Source: Planctomycetia bacterium
Lineage (GTDB): Bacteria; Planctomycetota; Phycisphaerae; Phycisphaerales; SM1A02
Direction: 5' to 3'
NCBI GenBank assembly: GCA_009936695.1
Contig: JAACEA010000565.1
Span: 1-10,347 of the forward strand
DNA: 10,347 nucleotides
Of the stretch, positions 1-7,062 are shown piece after piece (positions within the stretch are counted from its first letter, which is position 1; every line of letters begins with the position of its first letter). Below the pieces are notes generated by a model. It did no database searches, was not told the origin of the DNA, and saw only the letters and a program-made list of their open reading frames with translations. The position numbers and the translations under genes were made by a program.

Positions 1-626
1 AGGTGGAATCCGTGATCTCCCACGGCGCTCGAGGCGTGGGCCCCACCTTCGTGGTGACCAAGGCGGATTCGACGGGAATCTCGGAGCTGGCCGGACGCCC
101 CGCGGCGACCGTGCTCGATGATCTGCTGGCCGAGCTGTCCGCCCGGGACCGCACCACGCTGGGCAGGACACCGCTCATCGGGATCGCGATCGATGCGACC
201 AAGTCCCAGCAGGGCCGAGGGGATTTCCTCGTTCGCCCCATCGCCGTGATCGATCGAAGTTCCGGCACGCTCCTGACCACGGGACGCATCCCTCGCGGCT
301 CGACCATCCAGTTCCACGTCCGGGATGCCGCGATCGCCGCGGACGATCTCGACATGTCCCTCGACCTCGCGATCCTCGACGATCGGCCTCCCGCCGGCAT
401 CCTGCTCGCCGGCTCCGCCGGCCGCGGCGCCTCGCTGTTCGGCGCGAGCGGGCACGACGCGGGCCGGATCCACGAACGCCTCGGGGGACCACCCCTGATC
501 GGGTTCGAAGCGGCGGCGGAGATCGCGTCGATCGGCGGTCGACCCAGGGTCGCGGGCCTCGGCCTCTCCGCCATGCTTCTCCGGGGTCGTGGGCCCCAGG
601 GAAACCACGCCGCCGACGACCGGTAG
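1..626 (+). CDS. FIST-domain sensory protein, C-terminal part (5' end outside window)
   Basis: The reading frame is open at the window edge, so the true start and the FIST_N domain lie upstream. The GTG at 3 is only the first possible in-window start and falls inside the conserved region. The visible 207 residues begin with a stretch (SHGARGVGPTFVVTKAD, then ISELAGRPA) that matches the usual SxGCRPIGxPxxVTxAxGNxIxELxGxPA junction of FIST proteins. They end with PLIGFEAAAEIASIGG, equivalent to the FIST_C signature GFFxxGEIGPIGG. FIST (F-box and intracellular signal transduction) domains are thought to be small-ligand sensors, often beside chemotaxis or two-component genes; the ligand here is unknown. 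The usual Cys and Phe residues of the signatures are partly replaced (GARG for GCRP, GFEAAAE for GFFxxGE). No transmembrane segment is visible. A 242-base gap separates it from the ATPase gene, so they need not be co-transcribed. Confidence 0.8.
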   Translation, partial: VESVISHGARGVGPTFVVTKADSTGISELAGRPAATVLDDLLAELSARDRTTLGRTPLIGIAIDATKSQQGRGDFLVRPIAVIDRSSGTLLTTGRIPRGSTIQFHVRDAAIAADDLDMSLDLAILDDRPPAGILLAGSAGRGASLFGASGHDAGRIHERLGGPPLIGFEAAAEIASIGGRPRVAGLGLSAMLLRGRGPQGNHAADDR

Positions 627-868
627 AAGAGACGGCGTGGCGGCGAACCTCCACGCGGCCGAAAACCGCGGTCACGGGGTCTTTCCGCCCGATAAGGTCG
701 GAGGGACGACGAATCGAAGCGGTTTCGACCCCGGTTCGCCGCAGATTGGATGAAGTGCGCGGCCGGGCCCGCGAAGATGGATCAAACTCACCGCGTCGCC
801 GGACCTGCACCCACGAACGCGACCTCCACCCGCGCGTCCGGATCGACTTCCACGAGAAAGCACCGCCC
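627..868. other. Intergenic region between the FIST gene and the ATPase gene
   Basis: No credible gene is visible in these 242 bases. A 6-bp inverted repeat, GCGTGG (635-640) and CCACGC (651-656), lies just after the FIST stop but has no T-run, so it is at best a weak terminator. A 5-bp hairpin, TCGAA/TTCGA, sits at 714-728. I could not place a convincing -35/-10 pair. The open frame that extends the ATPase upstream to 746 codes an Arg-rich, unconserved-looking stretch and is probably untranslated. Confidence 0.4.
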
Positions 869-2539
869 ATGGGTATCGGCACCATCCTGGTCGAACGAGG
901 CCTGATCACCGAGTCGCAACTCGACGAAGCGATTCTGGAGCAGAAGCGGACCGGCGAGCGGCTCGATCACGTGCTCGTGAGGCTCGGCTGCGTGGACGCG
1001 GACATGGTGCTGGAAGCGATCGGCCGGCAGTTCGACATGGAGATCGTCGATCTCTCCGAGATCGAGGTCGACGATGCCACCCTTCGGACGCTGCCTTCCC
1101 GCCTGGTCTTCAAGCAGCTCTGCGTGCCGATCCGTCGCACCGCGACCACGCTCCACATCGCCACCTGCGATCCCTTCGAACTCAGTGCCTTCGACGAACT
1201 CCGCCTGCTCACCGGGCTGGGCGTCGAACTGGTGCTGGCCGACGAGCGCGATCTACGCAAGTTCATTCGCTCCCACTACGGCGTGGCGGGCGACACCCTC
1301 GACGCGCTCGCGACCGACGACGAGGACGGCGCCGACCTGCTTGCGGATCCTGCGAGCGGCGAACTCGACGCCGACGAGGAGGCGAGCGTCATCAAGCTCG
1401 TCAACGATCTCCTGCTCGAGGCGATCCGGGAACGAGCGACGGACATCCACATCGAACCGTACGAGGACGAATTGACGATCCGATACCGGATCGACGGCGT
1501 GCTCAGCGAAGCGGGCGTCCCCCCGACCGTGAATCGGTTCCGGAACGCGATCGTGAGCCGCCTCAAGATCATGTCGGGCCTGAACATCGCCGAGAAGCGG
1601 AAGCCGCAGGACGGACGGATCACCCTTCGGCACAAGGGGCGGGAATTCGATCTTCGCGTCTCGATCATCCCGATGGTCAGCGGCGAGGGCGTCGTACTCC
1701 GTGTTCTGGACAACAGCGTCGCCCGCATGGGGCTCGAGGATCTCGGGATGCCCTCGGCCATTCTCGAGCGATGGGACACCGTGATCACCCGGCCCCACGG
1801 CATCCTCCTGGTCACGGGCCCCACGGGCTCGGGCAAGTCGACGACGCTCTACGCGTCCCTGAACAGGATCGTCAGCGACGCGGTGAAGGCGATCACCGTC
1901 GAGGATCCGGTCGAGTATCAGGTGGACGGCGTGAACCAGATCCAGGTGAACAACGCCACCGACATGACCTTCGCGGCGGGGCTCCGAGCGATTCTCCGGC
2001 ACGACCCCGACATCATCATGATCGGCGAGATCCGCGACCTCGAGACCGCCGAAGCCGCGGTTCAGGCCTCCCTGACCGGCCATCTCGTCTTCTCGACCCT
2101 CCACACCAACGACGCCGCCGGGGCGACCACCCGGCTGCTCGACATGGGAATCGAGCCGTTCCTGGTCGCTTCCAGCGTGGAGGGGATTCTGGCCCAGCGA
2201 CTCATTCGCCGGGTCTGCGAACAATGTGGTCGCCGACGCGAGATGACCACCGCCGAACTTCCGGAGGGCCTCGAGCCTCCGCCGGACGGCATGGTGATGG
2301 AGGCTCTGGGCTGTCGTGAGTGCCGGCGGACCGGCTTCCGTGGCCGCGTCGGCGCGTTCGAACTGCTCCGAATGACGGACAACGTCCGCGATCTGGTGGT
2401 CAAACGGGCCGATGCGAACACGATTCGAGCCTCCGCAGCGGCGGAACGCGAGTTGAATCTGCTTCGAGACGCCGCATGGGACCTCGTTCGGCGGGGCATC
2501 ACGACCCCCGCGGAGGCGATGCGGGTGATCCGCGTCTGA
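869..2539 (+). CDS. gspE: GspE/PilB-family secretion or type IV pilus assembly ATPase
   Basis: This 556-aa protein is a hexameric cytoplasmic motor ATPase of the type II secretion/type IV pilus superfamily, which powers (pseudo)pilus assembly at the inner membrane. The N-terminal MshEN/T2SSE_N-type domain (about 2-140) starts right at the ATG, which fixes the start at 869 rather than the longer frame from 746. A linker leads to the N2/ATPase core: Walker A GPTGSGKST (317-325), an Asp-box region following it, Walker B IIMIGEIRD with catalytic E387, and a His box LTGHLVFSTLHTND (402-415). A tetracysteine zinc motif (C450, C453, C482, C485) is typical of GspE and PilB. The length is normal for the family. 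A purine-rich GAGAAAG near 853-860 is a modest ribosome site. No platform (GspF/PilC) or pilin gene is in the window, so GspE versus PilB versus MshE cannot be decided. Confidence 0.95.
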   Translation: MGIGTILVERGLITESQLDEAILEQKRTGERLDHVLVRLGCVDADMVLEAIGRQFDMEIVDLSEIEVDDATLRTLPSRLVFKQLCVPIRRTATTLHIATCDPFELSAFDELRLLTGLGVELVLADERDLRKFIRSHYGVAGDTLDALATDDEDGADLLADPASGELDADEEASVIKLVNDLLLEAIRERATDIHIEPYEDELTIRYRIDGVLSEAGVPPTVNRFRNAIVSRLKIMSGLNIAEKRKPQDGRITLRHKGREFDLRVSIIPMVSGEGVVLRVLDNSVARMGLEDLGMPSAILERWDTVITRPHGILLVTGPTGSGKSTTLYASLNRIVSDAVKAITVEDPVEYQVDGVNQIQVNNATDMTFAAGLRAILRHDPDIIMIGEIRDLETAEAAVQASLTGHLVFSTLHTNDAAGATTRLLDMGIEPFLVASSVEGILAQRLIRRVCEQCGRRREMTTAELPEGLEPPPDGMVMEALGCRECRRTGFRGRVGAFELLRMTDNVRDLVVKRADANTIRASAAAERELNLLRDAAWDLVRRGITTPAEAMRVIRV

Positions 2540-2823
2540 TCGACCGTCCGCGGGAACCTCCCCATCGACGGGGTGAAAGACCGCCGACAATCCGGAAACA
2601 CCCTTCCGCGGTCCACCCCCCGCGATCTCGTCACTGGAACCGCTGGCCGGCTTCGGACGAACGGGACGGCTTGACGGCGACCCCTGGTCGGCCGACACTA
2701 CGGGATCGAACCGCGGGCGAGCGCCCGCAACCCCGGCACCGTCGCTCGCCTGGCGGCCCGGAAAGTTGATTCGCAAGAGCGGAAATCAGGTCTTCGCGGA
2801 AGCGGAGCCATGGAGAATCCCCA
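2540..2823. other. Intergenic region with overlapping inverted repeats upstream of the coiled-coil gene
   Basis: These 284 bases hold no credible gene. Two mutually exclusive stems can form. One is a tight hairpin, GCGGGC (2713-2718), loop GAGC, GCCCGC (2723-2728). The other is a longer-range pairing of GGCGAGCG (2716-2723) with CGCTCGCC (2743-2750). Neither is followed by a T-run, so they are not simple terminators. A small CCCC/GGGG hairpin follows the ATPase stop near 2559-2574. A good ribosome site GGAG (2812-2815) lies 8 bases before the next ATG. Confidence 0.4.
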
Positions 2824-4194
2824 ATGGCGCGAGGTTCTGGTGCCGGTACCGGCGTGATCGTTGCTCTGGTTGTCAGCGTGGTCTGCAACGTCGGCCTGTT
2901 GACCATCACGTTCATGATGTACTCCGGCAAGGCGGAGGCACTCCAGAACGAAGCCGAAGCGCAGGCGGAGATGACCCAGTTCATCCGGTCCTCGGATCGA
3001 ACCAGCGAGTTCGACCGCCTGATGGGCGCTGCGGAGTCCAACCAGCAGTCGCTGTACAAGTATCTCCAGGGACGTCGTGGCGAAGTCGCCCAGTTCGTCG
3101 CTGGAAACCCCAACGCCGACGTCACCGAGATGCGAAGCAGCCTCGGCCTCGCCGAAGGCGACGTGGTCCGCAACGAGTTGGGCGACCTCCGGCGGCAGCT
3201 CGCCGCGGCGAAGGTCGACAACGACAGCCTCCAGCGACAGTTGGCGGACAGCCAGTCCGGCAGCGTCGAACTGGAGCAACGCGTCGCGCAGATCGAGAAG
3301 CTCTCCCAGGAGAAGATCGCGGAAGTCGAAGGCGAGTTCGACGGTTACAAGACCGCCGCGGTCCGCTACCAGCAGGAGATCGAACAGGCGATCCAGAGCA
3401 TCGAGGAGAGCCGGGTCAAGCTCGATCGCGACTACCGGAACCGCATGGCCGGCCTGCAGAGCCGGCTCGATCGTGCGAATCAGGACAACAGCGTCTTCCG
3501 CGCCCAGATCGAGGAACTTCGCAAGAAGACCGAGGCCTACCGCATCAAGCCGGCCAGCCCCGCGGAGCTCGCGGACGGCCGCATCATCGACGTCCCCGGC
3601 ACCAACGGCCAGGTCTTCATCGATCTCGGACGCAATCAGCGGATCGTTCCCGGCATGACCTTCGAGGTCTATCAGGACGCTTCGGCGATCCGCCCCGACC
3701 CCCGCACCGGCGACTACGTCCGCGGCAAGGCGAGCATCGAGATCATCAAGGTCGGTGCCGACACCACGACCGGACGGATCACCCGCGAACGCTCCGGCCG
3801 ACCGGTCGTGAAGGACGATGTGATCGCGAATGCGGTCTTCAATCCGGACTACCGCTTCAAGTTCCTGGTGCACGGGCTCTTCGACGTGAGCGGCGATGGC
3901 CGCCCGAACGAGGAGGAGACCGACTACGTTCGTCGGCGGATCATCGAGTGGGGTGGCGAGGTCGTCGAGGGTGACGAACTCACGGGCGACCTCGACTTCC
4001 TGGTCCTCGGTGCCCAGCCCCCGATGCCCGCCCCACTGCCTCCCGATGCCGGCGACGACCAGTTCCGCCGCTTCCTCAAGCAGCGTGAGTCCCGCGAGCA
4101 GTACGACCGACTGTTCGAACAGTCGACCAAGGCCCAGATCCCGGTGCTCAACTGGAACCGCTTCGAGATGCTCACGGGAATGAACGCCAGCTGA
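2824..4194 (+). CDS. Membrane-anchored coiled-coil protein with a beta-rich domain and a possible BRCT-like C-terminal module
   Basis: I do not recognise a named family for this 456-aa protein. Residues 11-32 form one hydrophobic segment, giving a membrane anchor with a short Arg-containing N-terminus; the rest is probably periplasmic. Residues about 105-240 are Gln/Glu/Arg-rich helical sequence with coiled-coil character (for example ELGDLRRQLAAAKVDNDSL). Residues about 252-340 alternate beta strands and glycines (GRIIDV, QVFIDLG, IVPGMTFEVY, GKASIEIIKV, then PVVKDDVIAN). This resembles the C-terminal FlgT/SH3-like barrel seen in flagellar and envelope proteins. Residues about 345-396 contain FKFLVHGLFD, RRRIIEWGGEVV and DLDFLVLG. 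That order is reminiscent of a BRCT-type fold (hxGxF, then IxxxGGxV, then a TxLVxG-type strand). A Pro-rich and then charged tail follows. The start is supported by GGAG 8 bases upstream. A strong terminator follows, so the gene ends its transcript. The function is unknown; an envelope scaffold is an inference. Confidence 0.85.
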   Translation: MARGSGAGTGVIVALVVSVVCNVGLLTITFMMYSGKAEALQNEAEAQAEMTQFIRSSDRTSEFDRLMGAAESNQQSLYKYLQGRRGEVAQFVAGNPNADVTEMRSSLGLAEGDVVRNELGDLRRQLAAAKVDNDSLQRQLADSQSGSVELEQRVAQIEKLSQEKIAEVEGEFDGYKTAAVRYQQEIEQAIQSIEESRVKLDRDYRNRMAGLQSRLDRANQDNSVFRAQIEELRKKTEAYRIKPASPAELADGRIIDVPGTNGQVFIDLGRNQRIVPGMTFEVYQDASAIRPDPRTGDYVRGKASIEIIKVGADTTTGRITRERSGRPVVKDDVIANAVFNPDYRFKFLVHGLFDVSGDGRPNEEETDYVRRRIIEWGGEVVEGDELTGDLDFLVLGAQPPMPAPLPPDAGDDQFRRFLKQRESREQYDRLFEQSTKAQIPVLNWNRFEMLTGMNAS

Positions 4195-4224
4195 TTCCGG
4201 CCTCGAACGTGTACGTGCCACTTC

Positions 4225-4268
4225 TCGCGGACCGGACCGATCCCACGGTCCGGTCCGCGACTCTTTTT
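4225..4268 (+). terminator. Strong rho-independent terminator
   Basis: A perfect 14-bp inverted repeat, TCGCGGACCGGACC (4225-4238) and GGTCCGGTCCGCGA (4247-4260), encloses an 8-base loop. It is followed by CTCTTTTT (4261-4268). It lies 30 bases after the coiled-coil gene's stop. The acyltransferase ribosome site (GAGGAG, 4271-4276) begins almost immediately after the T-run. This leaves no space for a separate promoter between the terminator and the next gene. Confidence 0.92.
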
Positions 4269-4287
4269 CCGAGGAGCGCCTCGAACC

Positions 4288-5340
4288 GTGCCCACGCAGG
4301 TCCGCAACCCGCCGACCGCCCCCAAGGGAACGCTCCGTGATCTCGCGGAGTTCCTCCCTCTTCGTGCGCTCAGCGCCGCCATCCAGTGCGTGGATCCGGA
4401 TCAGAACCTCCGAACCGCCTCGACCTTCGGGAGCATCTACGGGCGACTGACCTCCACCCGGACGGCGAGAGCGAAGGCCAACATCCTCCGTTCGCTGCCG
4501 GAGACCTCCGAGTCGGAGGCGGATCGAATCGCCATCGAGTCGATCCGGTACATGTTCAAGCTCTTTCTCGTGGACAGCCTCGCGATGCCGCGGCTGATCA
4601 ACCCGTGGAGCTGGCAGCGGCACGTGGAGTTCGATGCCTTCGCCTCCGGTGCGGAGTTGCTCGCCAACGACAAGCCCGCCTTGTTCATCACCGGGCACTG
4701 CGGGAACTGGGAGCTCCTCGGCTTCACCCTCGCCGCGATGGGATTCCCGATGACCGCGCTGGCGAGGCCGCTGGACAACCCCTTTCTCGACCGGTGGCTT
4801 CTCGGCCTGCGGGAGGCCCGTGGCCTCCGAGTGCTGACGAAATGGGGGGCCACGGACCGGATGGTCTCGATGCTGGAAGGCGATGATCCGGCGGGGCGTC
4901 GCATCGGCTTCATCGCGGATCAGAACGCCGGTGACGGCGGACTGTTCGTCCCCTTCTTCGACCGACTCGCCTCCAGCTACAAGTCGATCGGGCTGCTGGC
5001 GATGCGCTACGAACTCCCCGTGGTCGCGGGTTTCGCCCGCCGAATCGGCGAGCGTTTCCAGTACCGCCTCGAGATGGTCGACTACTTCGGCCCCGAGGAC
5101 TGGTGCGATCAACCCGATCCCCTCTTCTACATCACCGCACGCTTCAATCGAGCGATCGAGAAGATGGTGCGAACCGCACCCGACCAGTATCTGTGGATCC
5201 ATCGTCGCTGGAAGAGCCGACCCCGCTGGGAAACGGCCGGCAAGCCGATGCCGCACTCCCTTCGGACCCGGCTCGAGGGACTGCCGTGGATGGATCAGGC
5301 GTCGCTGGACCGATTGATCGCCGATGGAGGGACCTCATGA
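4288..5340 (+). CDS. LpxL/HtrB-family lipid A (lysophospholipid) acyltransferase
   Basis: This 350-aa protein belongs to the LpxL/LpxM/HtrB superfamily. These inner-membrane enzymes transfer an acyl chain from acyl-ACP onto lipid A precursors on the cytoplasmic face. The HX4(D/E) catalytic motif is clear: H137-CGNW-E142 in ITGHCGNWELLG. It is followed by the family blocks DQNAGDGGLFVPFF (D211 onward) and QYLWIHRRWKSR (W303-R311), equivalent to the usual YxWxHxRwK block. It is somewhat longer than the typical ~300 aa, mostly at the N-terminus and in a C-terminal extension. The start is GTG, chosen because GAGGAG (4271-4276) lies 11 bases upstream and an earlier start would run into the terminator. 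The stop overlaps the next gene by ATGA. The acyl chain and position cannot be read from sequence, and a role on another envelope lipid is possible. Confidence 0.9.
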   Translation: MPTQVRNPPTAPKGTLRDLAEFLPLRALSAAIQCVDPDQNLRTASTFGSIYGRLTSTRTARAKANILRSLPETSESEADRIAIESIRYMFKLFLVDSLAMPRLINPWSWQRHVEFDAFASGAELLANDKPALFITGHCGNWELLGFTLAAMGFPMTALARPLDNPFLDRWLLGLREARGLRVLTKWGATDRMVSMLEGDDPAGRRIGFIADQNAGDGGLFVPFFDRLASSYKSIGLLAMRYELPVVAGFARRIGERFQYRLEMVDYFGPEDWCDQPDPLFYITARFNRAIEKMVRTAPDQYLWIHRRWKSRPRWETAGKPMPHSLRTRLEGLPWMDQASLDRLIADGGTS

Positions 5341-5726
5341 ACGCGACGCCCGGTCGTTTCGCAGGTACCCGCATCCTCATCGTCGACGACGACCCGGACG
5401 TCCTCGAATCGACGAGTCTCGCCTTCGCCGCCGAGGGTGCCGAAGTCGATCTCGCGGCGGACGGGAACGAGGCGGTCGCGAGATTCGAGGAACGACGGCC
5501 CGACGGCGTGGTGCTCGACATGATGCTCCCGGCCCGTTCGGGATTTCTCGTGCTCGAGAAGATCCGTTCGCACGAGAATCCTCCTCCGGTGGTGATGGTG
5601 ACCGCGAATCAGGGCCGTCGGCACCTCGCCTATGCCCGGAACCTCGGCGTGTCCGACTACCTCGTGAAACCGGTGCCGCTCCAACGACTTCTCTCCTCGA
5701 TGGGCGACCTCCTGGACCTGGGATGA
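5337..5726 (+). CDS. Stand-alone response regulator receiver protein (CheY-like)
   Basis: This 129-aa protein is a single REC domain. It has the acidic pair in LIVDDDPDV (D17-D19), phospho-acceptor D61 in VVLDMMLPARSG, switch T89 in VVMVTAN, and K111 in YLVKP. All key residues are present, so phosphorylation by a histidine kinase is expected. There is no DNA-binding or enzymatic output domain, so it probably acts by protein-protein contact or as a phosphorelay intermediate. The start ATG (5337) overlaps the acyltransferase stop as ATGA. GGAGGG (5326-5331) 5 bases upstream is a strong ribosome site, which settles this start over the longer frame from 5103. Translational coupling to the acyltransferase is likely. 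No partner kinase is in the window. Confidence 0.93.
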   Translation: MNATPGRFAGTRILIVDDDPDVLESTSLAFAAEGAEVDLAADGNEAVARFEERRPDGVVLDMMLPARSGFLVLEKIRSHENPPPVVMVTANQGRRHLAYARNLGVSDYLVKPVPLQRLLSSMGDLLDLG

Positions 5727-5741
5727 ACTCGTTTTCCCCGG

Positions 5742-5782
5742 TCGGGAGCACGCCACCGCGACGTTGTACGGTATTCTCCCGA
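5742..5782. repeat. Inverted repeat upstream of the small-protein pair
   Basis: TCGGGAG (5742-5748) and CTCCCGA (5776-5782) are perfect complements, extendable by one G-T wobble and one G-C pair, around a 27-base interior. The right arm ends just before the ribosome site AAAGG (5787-5791) of the next gene. It could be an operator or a structure affecting translation. The long loop makes a terminator unlikely. Confidence 0.35.
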
Positions 5783-5796
5783 TCCGAAAGGTGGCC

Positions 5797-6132
5797 ATGG
5801 CAAGGTTGACGCACTGGAGAATTCACAGTCCGAAGCCCGCGGATGCGGAGGGCCGGGCGGCGACGATGGCCTCGCGAGCCGAGCTCGTCGACATGCTTGC
5901 GCCGTTCAACATCGGTCCGGAAAACGGTTCCCCGGAAGCGGAGGTCCTGCACGGCCCCGGCGTTCGGATGCACCTTCCGTTCGAGGACCCGGTTCGACAG
6001 ATCCTCGTCGAAGAGGATGACGACAGCATCGCGCCCTTCGTGCTGATGGCGCTCGCCCGGCGTTTCGACTGGAAGTTCACGGACGTCGACACGGACCGCA
6101 CGCTCTACCTCTACCGGGGCGACGACGAATGA
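5797..6132 (+). CDS. Small conserved-looking hypothetical protein
   Basis: This 111-aa protein belongs to no family I can name. ATG 5797 is preferred over an upstream TTG at 5764 because AAAGG (5787-5791) sits 5 bases ahead. The N-terminus is basic and aromatic (MARLTHWRIHSPKP), followed by a TMASRAELVDML helix. The C-terminal part is acidic then aromatic (VEEDDDSIAPFVLMALARRFDWKFTD), ending in a strand-like TLYLYRG. No signal peptide or membrane segment is visible, so it is probably cytoplasmic. Its stop overlaps the next gene's start by ATGA, so the two are translated as a pair. I recall similar small proteins from planctomycete genomes, but only from memory. The codon use resembles that of its neighbours, which supports a real gene. 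Confidence 0.75.
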   Translation: MARLTHWRIHSPKPADAEGRAATMASRAELVDMLAPFNIGPENGSPEAEVLHGPGVRMHLPFEDPVRQILVEEDDDSIAPFVLMALARRFDWKFTDVDTDRTLYLYRGDDE

Positions 6133-6506
6133 GCACGGAACCGATCCCGGACGTGATCGTGCAGGGGACCACCCTCCCGGGCGAGGACCCCGAGGCCGTC
6201 CGAGCGGCGATGGATCTCGCCTTCGATTACCGCGGTGACGTGACGATCGTGCTTCGCGATGGTTCGACGATCGAGGGATACGTGTTCGACCGCCGCAACG
6301 AACGCACCATCGACGCCTCCCGCGTCAGCCTGTTCCAGGCCGGTTCGGACGCCCGGGTCGACATCGGATATCCCGAGATCGCGGAGATCCGTTTTTCGGG
6401 ACGGGATCCTGCGGCCGGCAGGACCTGGGAGAACTGGGTTCGTCGCTACGCCGAGCAGAAACTCGCCGGCGAACAGGCCGGCATCGACAGCGAACGACTG
6501 GATTGA
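6129..6506 (+). CDS. Small hypothetical protein with an Sm/SH3-like beta pattern
   Basis: This 125-aa protein starts at the ATG overlapping the previous stop (ATGA). An N-terminal helix (PEAVRAAMDLAFDYRG) is followed by a run of predicted short strands: DVTIVLRDGSTIEGYVFDR, then SRVSLFQ, ARVDIGYPEIAEIRFSGRD. A strand, a DG turn, then IEGYVFD is reminiscent of the small beta-barrel of Sm/LSm-type and similar folds, where this position often binds RNA or a protein strand. That link is an inference from pattern only. The C-terminus (TWENWVRRYAEQKLAGEQA) is a charged helix. There is no signal peptide. The protein looks like a conserved planctomycete hypothetical, again from memory. The gene ends 17 bases before the end of the convergent minus-strand gene, and I see no terminator between them. 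Confidence 0.8.
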   Translation: MSTEPIPDVIVQGTTLPGEDPEAVRAAMDLAFDYRGDVTIVLRDGSTIEGYVFDRRNERTIDASRVSLFQAGSDARVDIGYPEIAEIRFSGRDPAAGRTWENWVRRYAEQKLAGEQAGIDSERLD

Positions 6507-6523
6507 CTGGAACTCGATCGGGT

Positions 6524-7003
6524 TCAGGGACGCCGAAGCAGCTCGTTCGCCGCCGGCGTGGTCTCGATCAGCGTCGCCGACCCGCGATTCGCATCGAGCA
6601 CGTCCAGCCGGGCATCGACCGCCTCGAGCATCGCCATCGTGTCGCGTCGGTTCGCTTCGAACGCATCGCTGCCCGTGACCTCTCGAATCGGATCGATTCG
6701 AGACGTCCGCTCGAGCCGCGCCCTGATCAGATCTGCGTCCTGACGATTCGCGGACACCGCCTTGACCAACGTCGCCCGCAGCTCGAGCAGCGCTGCCTCC
6801 TCGGGGCTGACCGGGCCCGCGGCGGTTCCGGTGAGCCGGAGTCGCGGCACGGTGGGATCGGTCTCGGATCCACTGGGGGCCGAGCCGAGGCTGGATGGCA
6901 CATCGCTCATGGGGGCGGAATCATCCCCCGAACAGGATGACGTGGCAAGCAGGCCGAAACGGCCAAAACGTCCAAACTCGCGATTCACGCTTACAAGAGG
7001 CAT
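6524..7003 (-). CDS. Small hypothetical protein, possible lipoprotein
   Basis: The frame encodes 159 aa from the ATG at 7003. Alternatives are a GTG at 6988 and an ATG at 6910 (starting MSDVPSS). None has a good Shine-Dalgarno sequence. With the longer starts, the N-terminus reads GLLATSSCSGDDSAP, which looks like a lipobox with lipidated Cys24. However, the -3 residue is Thr and the preceding FGRFGRFG is poorly hydrophobic, so the call is uncertain. The rest has a Ser/Pro-rich linker and a helical C-terminal half (PEEAALLELRATLVKAV; TMAMLEAVDARLDVL). I recognise no family. The frame stays open far upstream on this strand, but there it is antisense or alternate-frame noise over the DUF368 gene. 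It lies 80 bases downstream of that gene and may be its second cistron. Confidence 0.55.
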   Translation of the reverse strand: MPLVSVNREFGRFGRFGLLATSSCSGDDSAPMSDVPSSLGSAPSGSETDPTVPRLRLTGTAAGPVSPEEAALLELRATLVKAVSANRQDADLIRARLERTSRIDPIREVTGSDAFEANRRDTMAMLEAVDARLDVLDANRGSATLIETTPAANELLRRP

Positions 7004-7036
7004 GAAGGGCTCATCGGCAAATCTTGTTTTCTCCGA

Positions 7037-7062
7037 TAAAGAACGCCGGTATCCAGCACCGG
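7037..7062 (-). terminator. Weak candidate terminator downstream of the DUF368 gene
   Basis: Read on the minus strand, a 5-bp stem CCGGT/ACCGG (7058-7062 with 7046-7050) and a 7-base loop is followed after CG by TTCTTTA. The stem is short and the T-run interrupted, so it would be leaky at best. It would partly separate the DUF368 gene from the possible lipoprotein gene. Confidence 0.3.

Noticed and set aside
746..868. N-terminal extension of the ATPase frame
   Set aside because: The MshEN domain begins directly at the 869 ATG. The 41 extra residues are basic and unlike the family.
1253..2776. Minus-strand frame (507 codons) opposite the ATPase gene
   Set aside because: The plus strand carries unmistakable Walker A, Walker B and zinc motifs. 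The antisense product is low-complexity.
2698..5256. Very long minus-strand frame (852 codons) opposite the coiled-coil and acyltransferase genes
   Set aside because: It is antisense to two well-supported genes. Its product is a biased Arg/Glu/Val/Asp composition with no recognisable domain, as expected for the complement of high-GC coding sequence.
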